Of a stretch of 64,000 nucleotides of DNA, positions 38,092-47,234 are shown one piece after another. Source of the DNA: Nocardiopsis alborubida (GTDB lineage Bacteria > Actinomycetota > Actinomycetes > Streptosporangiales > Streptosporangiaceae); assembly GCF_012396365.1 (NCBI RefSeq), contig NZ_JAAXPG010000019.1, positions 98,555 to 162,554 on the forward strand, read 5' to 3'. The notes below the pieces were generated by a model. The model saw nothing but the letters and a program-made list of their open reading frames with translations, was not told where the DNA came from and did not search any database. How positions within the stretch are numbered: position 1 is the first letter of the stretch; every line of letters starts with the position of its first letter. The position numbers were made by a program, and so were the translations under genes.

Positions 38092-38130
38092 ACGGCCGCG
38101 GGACCCGGGGCGTACCGGGCCCGCGGCCGT
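38092..38130 (+). terminator. Terminator after ligA
   Basis: 11-bp perfect stem ACGGCCGCGGG (38092-38102) with CCCGCGGCCGT (38120-38130), 25 bp after the stop codon. Confidence 0.7.
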
Positions 38131-38375
38131 GTCGGACCCGCGTACCTTTTTGGGGATCTCTCACCACACGCGGCCCCGCCTTGGTTAACTGATAGTTCCT
38201 GGCAAGCGACAGTTGGTGACGAAACCACGTAAGGTGGACGGTAACGCACAGGATGCGGGTGTATCCAAAACCAGGATTCGGTCATGAGGGGTGGCCGGGT
38301 GCTGGGAACCCCGAGCAGGAGCGGCGGCACCGTCCGGCGCCGCCGTACTCCGCGGCCCCCTCACAAGGACCAGGC
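38131..38375. other. Leader region of GGDEF-EAL gene
   Basis: About 245 bp. Contains several AT-rich hexamers (GATAGT at 38201-38206, TAAGGT at 38230-38235) but no matched -35/-10 pair I would commit to. An in-frame ATG at 38253 could extend the next protein by 41 residues. Confidence 0.4.
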
Positions 38376-40424
38376 ATGAAGGATCCCCACAGCACACGGG
38401 ACATCGGTCCCCGGGTCGGGACACCGCTCTGGCTGTACATGCTGGGCGCCACGGCCGCAGGGGCGTTCCTGCTCGTCGTCTCCGGCCTCGGGCTGGGGAC
38501 GGACGAGTTGCGCGCGCTCGCCGTCGAACCGCTCGTCTGGGTTCTGCTGTGCATGATCGTCCTCGGCGAACTGCGCCCCCTCTCCCTCCCGGGCCAGGCA
38601 CCCGGCGACGGCGTGCCCACCTCGCTGCCCTTCTCCCTCGCCCTCGTCATCCTCCACGGTCTGCCCGTGGCCGCCCTGGCCCAGGTCGTCGCCACCGCGG
38701 TCGCCGGGTTCGCGCGCGGCCACGCCCCCCACCGCATCGCCTTCAACGCCGCCCAGTACACGCTCTCGCTCGGCGTCGCCGACGCCGTCCTACGCCTCCT
38801 GCTGCCCGGAGCCGTCCAGGGCACGTGGCTGCCCGCCGCGGGCGAGCTCCTGGCCGTCGCCCTCGCCGGGGCGGGCTACTTCGCGGTCAACCGCGTCCTG
38901 GTCCTGTGCGCGGTGGCCATGCACGAACGCGTCCCCCTCCGGCAGGTCATGTCCAAGGGCCTGGCCCAGCAGGTGCACGTCAACGTCGTCCTGCTCAGCC
39001 TCGCCCCGCTCGTGGTCGTGGCCGCGACCCACTCGGTGCTCTACGTCCCGCTGTTCGCCCTCCCGCTCAGCGCGCTCTACACGAGCGCCATGCTGTCGGT
39101 CAAACGCGACCACCAGGCCAACCACGACGAGCTCACCGGCCTGGCCAACCGCAAGCTCCTCACCCTCCGCGCCCACGAGGAGATCGCCCACGCCCAGCAG
39201 CGCGGCGGCAGCGTCGGCCTGCTCCTGCTCGACCTCGACCGGTTCAAGGAGGTCAACGACACCCTGGGCCACCCCACCGGCGACCGCCTCCTCCAGACCG
39301 TCGCGCGCAGGCTCACCCACAGCGTCCGCCCCGGAGACCTCGTCTCCCGCCTGGGCGGGGACGAGTTCGCCGTCCTGCTGCCCCAGGTCCGCGACAGCGC
39401 CTCCGCGTGCGAGGTGGCCTTCCGGCTGCGCGGCGCCCTCGCCGAACCGGTCCGCCTGGACGGCATGGACTTCGACCTCCAGGCCAGCATCGGCATCGCC
39501 CTGCACCCCCACGACGCGCCCGACTTCGCACTCCTCATGCAGCGCGCCGACGTGGCCATGTACGTCGCCAAGGCCGACCGCACCGGCGTGGAGTCCTACG
39601 ACCCCGGCAAGGACCGCAACTCCACCGCCCGGCTCAGCCTGTACACCGAACTGCGCCGCGGACTGTCCGAGGGCGCCCTGGAGATGCACTACCAGCCCAA
39701 GGTCGACCTGGGAGACGAACGCCCCATCGGCCTGGAGGCCCTGGCCCGCTGGCGCCACCCCAGCCGCGGACTGCTCACCCCCGAGGAGTTCATGCCGGTC
39801 GTGGAGCAGTCCAACCTGCTGCGCGCCTTCACCGGCCAGGTCCTGGACATCACCCTGGCCCGCGCGGCCCGCTGGCACGCCGAGGGCCTCGACCTGCCCG
39901 TCGCCGTCAACCTCGGCGTGCGCGAACTGCTCGACCCCGCGCTGCCCGCCACCGTCGCCTCCGCGCTGCGCGAGCACGGCGTACCGGCCGACCGGCTGGT
40001 CCTGGAGATCGGCGAGCACGCGCTGATCACCGACACCGACGCCGCCACCGCGGCCGTCCGCCGCCTGCGCGACCTCGGCGTCGGCCTGTCCCTGGACGAC
40101 TTCGGCACCGGCCACTTCACCCTCGCCCAGCTCGCCGGGCTGCCCCTGGACGAGGTCAAGATCCACGAGTCCTTCACCGCCCGCCTGGTGAACCGGTCCG
40201 ACAACGGCCACACCGTCGTCCGCGCCGCCATCGCCCTGGTCAAGGCGCTGGGCATGCGCGCCACCGCCGAGGGCGTCCAGAACTCCGAGCTCGCCCGCGC
40301 CGCCCGCGACACCGGCTGCCACGCCGCCCAGGGCCACCACTTCTCCGCGCCGCTGACCGCGCGGGAGGTCGCCGACTGGGTCGCCGCCCACGACGGAGGG
40401 ACCGCGGCGGGCACCCGCGTCTGA
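38376..40424 (+). CDS. Membrane GGDEF-EAL cyclic-di-GMP turnover protein (RmdB-like)
   Basis: 682 residues from the ATG at 38376. Six to eight N-terminal membrane helices (about 15-235). The GGDEF domain (about 245-410) has intact GGDEF at 327-331, and the EAL domain (about 430-680) has EAL at 454-456 plus LDDFGTGHFTL. Both signature motifs are complete, so synthesis and hydrolysis of c-di-GMP are possible; many tandem proteins act mainly as phosphodiesterases. The place right after ligA matches RmdB (SCO5495) of Streptomyces coelicolor, a membrane phosphodiesterase affecting development, as I recall. No metal-ligand residue is obviously lost. Confidence 0.9.
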   Translation: MKDPHSTRDIGPRVGTPLWLYMLGATAAGAFLLVVSGLGLGTDELRALAVEPLVWVLLCMIVLGELRPLSLPGQAPGDGVPTSLPFSLALVILHGLPVAALAQVVATAVAGFARGHAPHRIAFNAAQYTLSLGVADAVLRLLLPGAVQGTWLPAAGELLAVALAGAGYFAVNRVLVLCAVAMHERVPLRQVMSKGLAQQVHVNVVLLSLAPLVVVAATHSVLYVPLFALPLSALYTSAMLSVKRDHQANHDELTGLANRKLLTLRAHEEIAHAQQRGGSVGLLLLDLDRFKEVNDTLGHPTGDRLLQTVARRLTHSVRPGDLVSRLGGDEFAVLLPQVRDSASACEVAFRLRGALAEPVRLDGMDFDLQASIGIALHPHDAPDFALLMQRADVAMYVAKADRTGVESYDPGKDRNSTARLSLYTELRRGLSEGALEMHYQPKVDLGDERPIGLEALARWRHPSRGLLTPEEFMPVVEQSNLLRAFTGQVLDITLARAARWHAEGLDLPVAVNLGVRELLDPALPATVASALREHGVPADRLVLEIGEHALITDTDAATAAVRRLRDLGVGLSLDDFGTGHFTLAQLAGLPLDEVKIHESFTARLVNRSDNGHTVVRAAIALVKALGMRATAEGVQNSELARAARDTGCHAAQGHHFSAPLTAREVADWVAAHDGGTAAGTRV

Positions 40425-40570
40425 CCGGGGATCCGCCGAGCGGTGCGGTCCCCGTGGAACCCGTGCCGCCCGGCCGACCGGTGTTCGCGGACCGACCGGC
40501 GCCGGGACCGGCACCGGAGCCATAGGATTGGTCCCGATAGTCCTTCCGCCGAAGAAACGGTTCGCATTCC

Positions 40571-40869
40571 ATGACCGCCATCACCCGCGATGAGGTCGCG
40601 CACCTCGCCCGGTTGTCGCGGCTGGCGCTCGACGAGAGCGAGCTCGACACGCTCGCCGCCCAGCTCGGTGACATCCTGACCGCCGTGGCCAAGGTGCAGG
40701 AGGTCGCCCAGGGCGACATCCCGCCCAGCTCGCACGCCCTGCCGCTGACCAACGTCTACCGCCCCGACGAGGCCAGGCCCGGCCTCGCCCACGACCAGGC
40801 GCTGGCCGGCGCCCCGGCGGTGGAGAACCAGCGCTTCCGGGTTCCGCGGATCCTCGGAGAGGGTGAGTA

Positions 40870-40870
<1 letters not shown>
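40571..40870 (+). CDS. gatC: Glu-tRNA(Gln)/Asp-tRNA(Asn) amidotransferase subunit C
   Basis: 99 residues. Small clamp-like subunit that wraps GatA and GatB in the GatCAB amidotransferase, which makes Gln-tRNA(Gln) or Asn-tRNA(Asn) by transamidation. Start [20 protein letters not shown] and the tail VPRILGEGE are typical. Its stop overlaps the gatA start by one base (TAGTG). Confidence 0.95.
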
Positions 40871-42372
<1,502 letters not shown>

Positions 42373-42401
42373 GAGCCAGCGGCCACGACAGGGTCATCCG
42401 C

Positions 42402-42434
42402 GCGCCCGCCGTCCCCGAGAGGGGCGGCGGGCGC
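42402..42434 (+). terminator. Terminator after gatCA
   Basis: GCGCCCGCCGtCCCC (42402-42416), 4-nt loop, GGGGCGGCGGGCGC (42421-42434), one bulged base. Confidence 0.7.
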
Positions 42435-42539
42435 CGTGCTGTCGGCGCCCGGGAACCCCTGGGGCCCGCCAGCGCCTCCGTGCGCTCGGGGGCCGGGGAA
42501 ACCGGAGGAGAGGCCGCCGGGTTCCGGCAACGAGGAGGC

Positions 42540-42638
42540 GTCGTCCACAGGCGGAATCCGGGCTGGTGGGGCGTCCGCACGCGGCTCTAACGTGGATATC
42601 GGGGGGTCCCCGGGGCTTCCCGGCTCCGTGCTGCCCTC
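42540..42638. repeat. Dispersed 99-bp repeat, left copy
   Basis: About four fifths identical by eye to 44329-44427, same orientation. Shared landmarks are GTCCACAGGCGGAA at the left, CTAACGTGGATA followed by CGGGGGGTCCCC in the middle and GTGCTGCCCTC at the right end. The two copies flank the first thioester-domain surface gene. Confidence 0.7.
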
Positions 42639-42671
42639 GGGCCGCTCCGGCGGCGGCCACGGGCGCCGACG

Positions 42672-42712
42672 CCGAGGGCCCGCCCCGGAACTGTTCCGGA
42701 ACGGGCCCTCGG
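42672..42712 (-). terminator. Terminator of first thioester surface gene
   Basis: 11-bp perfect stem CCGAGGGCCCG (42672-42682) with its complement at 42702-42712, and a nested CGGAAC/GTTCCG stem inside the loop. It lies 32 bp beyond the leftward stop at 42744. Confidence 0.7.
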
Positions 42713-42743
42713 TCACGGCCGCCCCGCGGCGGCCGGAGGGGGA

Positions 42744-43982
42744 CTAACCCTCCAGGTCCTGGCTGTCGGCGGCCTTGCGCCTGCGGCTCAGGTAGAGGGC
42801 GCCGCCGCCCGCGCCGAGCGCGGCCACACCGGCCGCGACCAGGCCGGCGAGCGCGCCACCGGTCACCGGCAGGCTGGGCTCGTTCTGGTCGTCGGCGGGC
42901 TCGGACGGCTTGTCCGTGGGCTCGGAGGGCTCGTCGCTCGGGGTCGGCTCCGGGCTCTCGGGCTCACTCGGCTCGGGGGACTCCGGCTCGCTGGGCTCGG
43001 GGGACTCCGGCGGGGTCTCACCGCCGCCGGTCCAGGAGACCGAGGCCGAGGCGGAGACGGTGACGTCGCTGTCCTCGGCGGTGATCAGGGTCTGGGTCGG
43101 CTGGTACTCCTCCTCGCCCTTGAACAGGCGGCCCGACCGCACGGTGGCCGTGGTCTCCAGGGAGAAGGAGGCGGTGCCCTCCGCCGCGCCCTCCGGAACG
43201 GCCAGGCCGACGGTGTCACCGTTGTTGACCGTGGTGACGGGCTCGCCGCTCTCCAGGTCGACCAGCTGGACCTCGACGCCCTCGGGGGCCTGGACGCTGA
43301 CCTCGATGCCGTCCTCGTCGCTGGTCTCGACGAGGAACTCACCGATCGTCTCGCCCGCGCTGCCGGTGGCCTCGCCCGGGGTGATGCTCAGGGTCGGGCC
43401 GGGCTCCTGCGGGAGGTCCTGGGCCTCCCCGACCAGGTAGTCGTAGACCGCCTTGACGCCGTTCGGGTCGTTCGCGGTCGCCTCTGAGCCGTTGCTGAAG
43501 TGCCAGATGGCGGCCTGGGTGGCGGCGATCGCCTCTTCGTCACCGAAGTGGCGGGCGTTGCCCCGGTTCAGCCCCGCGTTCTCGGCGAGCTGGGCGGCGC
43601 TGACGGTCGGGTAGCTGTTCTGGAGGATCCAGTGCACCTTGCCCGGCTCGGCGAAGTCGCCCCTGCCCGGGTAGTTCGCCCAGTCGTCCTCCAGGTACCA
43701 GGCGTTGTCCTTGATCTTGGTCTCAAGGTCGATGCAGTAGGCGGTGAGGGCGGTGCCGTCCTCCAACCGGAGGTCGAAGAGGCTCGTGCTCTCCATCGCA
43801 CCGTTGACCCGAACGTCCACGCCGGACGCGGCGGTGGCGGGGTACTGGGCGCGGACGGAGCCCTCGTAGGTCTCCACGGGGTCGGCGGAGGCCGGGGCGG
43901 CGAGCCCGAAGGCGAGGAGCGCGGCGGCGGAGGCGGCGAGAGTCGCGCGCCCGACGGAATGGGGGAGGGACACGTACGTCAC
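42744..43982 (-). CDS. Thioester-domain (TQXA) LPVTG surface protein 1
   Basis: 412 residues. Signal peptide (1-33, cleaved after ASA). A TQXA/TED-type domain (about 34-185) has Cys83 in TAYCIDL and Gln156 in AATQAAIW, the pair that forms an internal thioester for covalent attachment to host or cell targets in related Gram-positive adhesins. A beta-rich domain (190-310) follows, then a Ser-Glu-Pro-rich stalk and a sortase signal LPVTG with membrane helix and RRRK tail. No sortase gene is in the window. Strong promoter about 230 bp upstream. The C-terminal third is nearly identical to the paralogue at 47235. Confidence 0.9.
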   Translation of the reverse strand: MTYVSLPHSVGRATLAASAAALLAFGLAAPASADPVETYEGSVRAQYPATAASGVDVRVNGAMESTSLFDLRLEDGTALTAYCIDLETKIKDNAWYLEDDWANYPGRGDFAEPGKVHWILQNSYPTVSAAQLAENAGLNRGNARHFGDEEAIAATQAAIWHFSNGSEATANDPNGVKAVYDYLVGEAQDLPQEPGPTLSITPGEATGSAGETIGEFLVETSDEDGIEVSVQAPEGVEVQLVDLESGEPVTTVNNGDTVGLAVPEGAAEGTASFSLETTATVRSGRLFKGEEEYQPTQTLITAEDSDVTVSASASVSWTGGGETPPESPEPSEPESPEPSEPESPEPTPSDEPSEPTDKPSEPADDQNEPSLPVTGGALAGLVAAGVAALGAGGGALYLSRRRKAADSQDLEG

Positions 43983-44217
43983 GTCTTTTCCTGTGGGGAT
44001 GTCACGGTGCCGACCGAGCCGTTCGCCATGGCCGGTCGCCGCGTGGCGGACGGTGGCGGTCGGCTGTCGGGGGTGGCCAGGTCAACAGCGGTGTGCGGAG
44101 TGCCGGGGAAGGGGCTGAGGAACCGCCCGGCCGAGGGACCTCTCCGGCGCGGTCGGTTGCGGGGACGGGCCCGGACCCGAGCCCGGGCCACAGCGGAAAG
44201 CTGTTGGCGCCCGTCCG

Positions 44218-44246
44218 ATATTAGCGATATGTCCTGTCCCCTCCAA
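44218..44246 (-). promoter_or_regulatory. Promoter of thioester surface protein 1
   Basis: On the minus strand TTGGAG (44246-44241), exactly 17 bp, then TAATAT (44223-44218). The predicted transcript start is about 44210, giving a leader of about 230 nt. The paralogue has TTGGAA-17-TAGTAT, so the promoter is conserved. Confidence 0.65.
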
Positions 44247-44328
44247 CCCCGTGTTTCCGGGATCGCGTACCGGGCCGGAAGAGGGCCGAGGGGCGTGCAC
44301 AGAGAGGACGCCGAGTTCCCGTTCCGGG

Positions 44329-44427
44329 TTGTCCACAGGCGGAAACCGGATCTGGTGCGGCGTGTTCGCGCAGGTCTAACGTGGATAGCGGGGGGTCCCC
44401 AGGGGCTCCGGCTCTGTGCTGCCCTCA
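44329..44427. repeat. Dispersed 99-bp repeat, right copy
   Basis: Second copy of the repeat at 42540, direct orientation, about 1.8 kb away. It lies upstream of the promoter of the first surface gene. No coding potential. Confidence 0.7.
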
Positions 44428-44758
44428 CACCGGTACACCGGGTCCGCGCACCCTCCTCGCGCGCCAAGCCGTGTGGCGGCGGCCGACCACGACCGAGGGC
44501 GCTCCCGGTCCGTCACCCCCGGTTCACCGGACTTTCTTCACCCGGCTCCGTCGCCCGCCTCTCACCCAGGCCCCGCCGGGGCCAGGTCGGGTCCGGCCCG
44601 CCCGGCTTCCTGCCGCCCGTGCTCCTCCGGGGTCGGAGCCGGGGAGCGGAGCGTGTCCGCGCGTCGCCCGTCATGGGGGAGCATGGATTGGTGGGAGCGT
44701 CCGCCAGTAGTCCTCCGCCCGGGTGCGCCCTCGCACGGTGGCCGCTGCTTCTCAGGCC

Positions 44759-44810
44759 GTGATCTTGTACCCATGCCGAGGCCCGACGGTCGAGATAAGT
44801 ACAAGATCAC
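44759..44810. repeat. 52-bp inverted-repeat element
   Basis: GTGATCTTGTAC (44759-44770) and its perfect complement GTACAAGATCAC (44799-44810) enclose 28 bp. The arms are AT-richer than their surroundings. It lies 110 bp upstream of the CPBP protease gene, in a 940-bp stretch (43983-44921) with no other gene. Confidence 0.7.
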
Positions 44811-44921
44811 CGCAGGACAGGGCCCTCGCGTCACACCAGTAGCGTTTCCGGCCAGTGCTTGTCCGGCACCTGCCCGCGGACGCTCCAAGCAGCCGTATAC
44901 CGCTTTCTTCGATGGAGAGAA

Positions 44922-45734
44922 GTGAACGCCGACATGGGCACCGCCAGCGCCCGCGACCCCGGCCGGGCCGCTCCCACAGGCGTCGGGCGTCTCGGACGCC
45001 GCGCCACTCCGCTGTTGGGAACCCGGGTGCGCCTCCGGGACGCGGCACTCCTCGGCGCGGCCACGGTGGTTTCCGGGGCGCTGCTGCTCGGCGCGGGGCT
45101 GCTGGTGGTCACCCTCACGGTCGCGGACTGGCCGCCCGTAGCCCGGGTCGCCCTCGCGATCGGCCCTCTGGTGCTGCTCACCCCGCTGGCGGCCTGTGTC
45201 GCGGGCCACGCCCTTCTCATGCGACGCGGACCGCGCCTGACCCTGAGCGACGTGGGACTGACGAAGCCGAACCGCGTCCCCGCCGGCCTCCTGCTGTGGG
45301 TTCCGCTGGCCATCGCGTCCGCTGCGCTCTCGACGGGCATCGCGCTCGGCGCGGCCTCCCTCCTGGGCTTCGGGGAGGAGGTAGGAGGCTCCTCGTCCTC
45401 GGGATCCTCCGGTCTCGTGGCGGAACTTCCGCTCCCCGCGGGCATCACCATCGCCCTGGGCTCGGTGCTGCTCTTCCCCTTCGTCGAGGAGGTCCTCTTC
45501 CGCGGCATGCTCCACGGAGCCCTGACGCGTCACACGGCGCCGTGGGCTGCGGTCGTGCTCTCGGCCGTCGTGTTCTCCCTCGTCCACGTGACCCCCCTGC
45601 TGATGCCCTACACCCTGGTCCTGGGCCTGTGGCTGGGGTGGCTGCACCGCCGGTACGAGTCCATCATCCCGTCGGTCGTGCTGCACTGTTGCAACAACGG
45701 GCTGGTCGCGGCCATCGCCCTCGGCGGGCTGTGA
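44922..45734 (+). CDS. CPBP-family intramembrane metalloprotease
   Basis: 270 residues from GTG at 44922 (GGAGA just upstream); ATG at 44934 is an equally good alternative. Eight or so membrane helices. The CPBP (Abi/CAAX-like) motifs are present: EEVLFRGML (Glu-Glu and Arg), HVTPL (His) and LHCCNNGLVA (His...Asn). Such proteases process membrane proteins or protect against bacteriocins. A Gly/Ser loop (about 160-175) separates the two halves. It stands alone among surface-protein genes and is convergent with the ClpN/SRPBCC gene; a role in surface-protein maturation is possible but unproven. Confidence 0.85.
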   Translation: MNADMGTASARDPGRAAPTGVGRLGRRATPLLGTRVRLRDAALLGAATVVSGALLLGAGLLVVTLTVADWPPVARVALAIGPLVLLTPLAACVAGHALLMRRGPRLTLSDVGLTKPNRVPAGLLLWVPLAIASAALSTGIALGAASLLGFGEEVGGSSSSGSSGLVAELPLPAGITIALGSVLLFPFVEEVLFRGMLHGALTRHTAPWAAVVLSAVVFSLVHVTPLLMPYTLVLGLWLGWLHRRYESIIPSVVLHCCNNGLVAAIALGGL

Positions 45735-45778
45735 CACCGCGCCGGGTGGGGGCCGCGGCCCCCACCCGGCGGTGCCCG

Positions 45779-46720
45779 CTACGACGCGGCGGCCTGGGCG
45801 ATGGACTGGGCGTGCCCCCGGAGGTTCTGCCAGGCGATCCACCGGACCACGCGGTTGGCGATCACCCGGTGCTTCAGGCCGTTGCGCCAGGCCCGGCGCA
45901 GGCGCAGCCTGGAGCGGTCCCCCAGCGGTTCGATGAGGATCCGCAGCGTGCGACCGCTGTCGTCCTGCGTCCAGGTGACCTCACGGCCGGGGACACTGTG
46001 CGTGATCGACTCCCTGACCGCGTTTTCCGTGAGGCTGTTGGTCAGCTCCACGACACCGTCGCCGAGCTGCCGCGACGAGACGGAGGCCGGGTCCCACTCG
46101 CCCCGGCGCTCCGGGTCGCTGACCAGTTCCCAGACCCGTTCGGGCGACACGGGCACCTCAAGGTCGTAGTTCGTGTACTCCCAGCCCTCGGGCGGCTGTT
46201 CGGAGGCGTCGGCGCCGCCCGCCGGGGACGACGGCTCCGGGGCCTGCGGCCTCTCCACCAGCTCGCCGAGGTCGCGGCGGATCCTGTCGGTGTCCGCTCC
46301 CAGCCGGTCCAGCACCCGCCGCACCCGGCCGCCCTCGTCGTCGATCAGCGCCGCGAGCAGGGCCGCGTCGCCCCCGGCCAACGGGATGTCGTACTCAAGC
46401 TCCTCCAGACGGGGAGTGAACCGAAGCCACCCCTTCGGGTCCTCGCCGGACGGAGCCGGTACGGGTACGTCGACCCCCAGCAGGGCGAGGTCCTCGCGGA
46501 GGATCTCGTCGATCGCCGAGCGCGCTTCGGTCAGGCCCACCCCGGAGTCCATGAGCAGACGGGCCCCCGGACCACCGGTGACCAGCACTCCCAACAGCAG
46601 GTGCTCGAAACCGACTTCGGCCTGTCCCGCGCGGGCGGCCTCGCGGCTCGCGGCCCCAGAGGTCGCGATCCGGTCGAAGCCCCGGTTGACCAGGCCCTGC
46701 TTCGCCGACGGGTTCGTCAT
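45779..46720 (-). CDS. Clp N-domain / SRPBCC fusion protein
   Basis: 313 residues from the ATG overlapping the HTH gene by 4 bp; AGAGAGG lies 9 bp upstream. The N-terminal part (about 1-140) is a Clp N-domain double repeat (QAEVGFEHLLLGVL...GPGARLL, and AALLAALIDDEGGRVRRVL), which in ClpA/ClpC binds substrates or adaptors. After a Pro/Ala linker comes an SRPBCC/polyketide cyclase-like lipid-binding domain (about 170-313; DLEVPVSPERVWELVSDPERRGEWDP). No ATPase domain follows, so it could be a sensor or adaptor feeding the HTH partner. Operon with the regulator. Confidence 0.8.
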   Translation of the reverse strand: MTNPSAKQGLVNRGFDRIATSGAASREAARAGQAEVGFEHLLLGVLVTGGPGARLLMDSGVGLTEARSAIDEILREDLALLGVDVPVPAPSGEDPKGWLRFTPRLEELEYDIPLAGGDAALLAALIDDEGGRVRRVLDRLGADTDRIRRDLGELVERPQAPEPSSPAGGADASEQPPEGWEYTNYDLEVPVSPERVWELVSDPERRGEWDPASVSSRQLGDGVVELTNSLTENAVRESITHSVPGREVTWTQDDSGRTLRILIEPLGDRSRLRLRRAWRNGLKHRVIANRVVRWIAWQNLRGHAQSIAQAAAS

Positions 46721-46968
46721 CGTTGACCTCTCTTGCCTTCGGTTGTATCGATATGGCTCAGCCGTTTTCCGTACTTCTTGTGGACGGCCTGACGGGTCAC
46801 TCCGAGCGCGGCGGCTATGGAGCTCCACGACTCACCCGACCGCAGTGCCTGTTCGACCTGCCGCAGTTCCAGGGAGTCGACCACCGCCCGCAACGATGCG
46901 ACGGCGCGCAGCCCCTGCACGGGGGTCGAGGTGTCCGAGGCGGTGGCCGCCAGCTGTACCGCATCCAT
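46717..46968 (-). CDS. Small helix-turn-helix regulator (83 aa)
   Basis: 83 residues, a single HTH (about 45-75, SWSSIAAALGVTRQAVHKKYG). Similar small regulators pair with Clp N-domain proteins in actinomycetes. Stop/start overlap ATGA with the ClpN-SRPBCC gene. The start codon lies 6 bp downstream of a -10 box, so the message is probably leaderless, and two palindromes lie over the promoter. Likely an autorepressor whose activity is set by its partner. Confidence 0.85.
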   Translation of the reverse strand: MDAVQLAATASDTSTPVQGLRAVASLRAVVDSLELRQVEQALRSGESWSSIAAALGVTRQAVHKKYGKRLSHIDTTEGKRGQR

Positions 46969-46973
46969 GGCGT

Positions 46974-47013
46974 CAACCTAGGTTGCGCACCCTCTTGTTG
47001 TCAACCTGGGTTG
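46974..47013 (-). promoter_or_regulatory. Leaderless promoter with two palindromic operators
   Basis: On the minus strand TTGACA (47004-46999), 18 bp, TAGGTT (46980-46975), then six bases to the ATG. CAACCTAGGTTG (46974-46985) is a perfect palindrome over the -10 and CAACCTGGGTTG (47002-47013) a near copy over the -35, centres 28 bp apart. Strong candidate autoregulatory site. Confidence 0.75.
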
Positions 47014-47162
47014 CGCGACTTCTGTTGTCGGCCTGGGGCGCGTGTCGGTGCACACCCGCGCGGCGGGCGGATTCCGCGCCCTGACCCGGCTCCGGACCGC
47101 CTCGGCTCCGGACCGCACCGGCACACGGTCCTCCGCCCGCCTTCCCGCGCCGGACGACACGA

Positions 47163-47200
47163 AGGGCCCGCTTCCGTGGTCTCCCACGGAAGCGGGCCCT
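47163..47200 (-). terminator. Terminator of second thioester surface gene
   Basis: 17-bp perfect stem (47163-47179 with 47184-47200), loop TCTC. One of the strongest hairpins in the window. Confidence 0.75.
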
Positions 47201-47234
47201 CAGGCTCCACCGTCATCGGACGGCGGGAGGGGGA

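Noticed and set aside
42950..43020. Repeated GGACTCCGG-type units resembling a repeat array (also at 47440-47510)
   Set aside because: They encode the Ser-Glu-Pro stalk of the surface proteins and are explained by the protein repeat.
43983..44217. c-di-AMP riboswitch in the leader of surface protein 1 (and 48456-48719 for protein 2)
   Set aside because: Some GACCC and GGGTGAA-like words occur, but I could not assemble the conserved core, and the two leaders are not alike.
44381..44710. 109-codon frame between surface gene 1 and the CPBP gene
   Set aside because: Overlaps the dispersed repeat, lacks a ribosome site and has non-protein-like composition.
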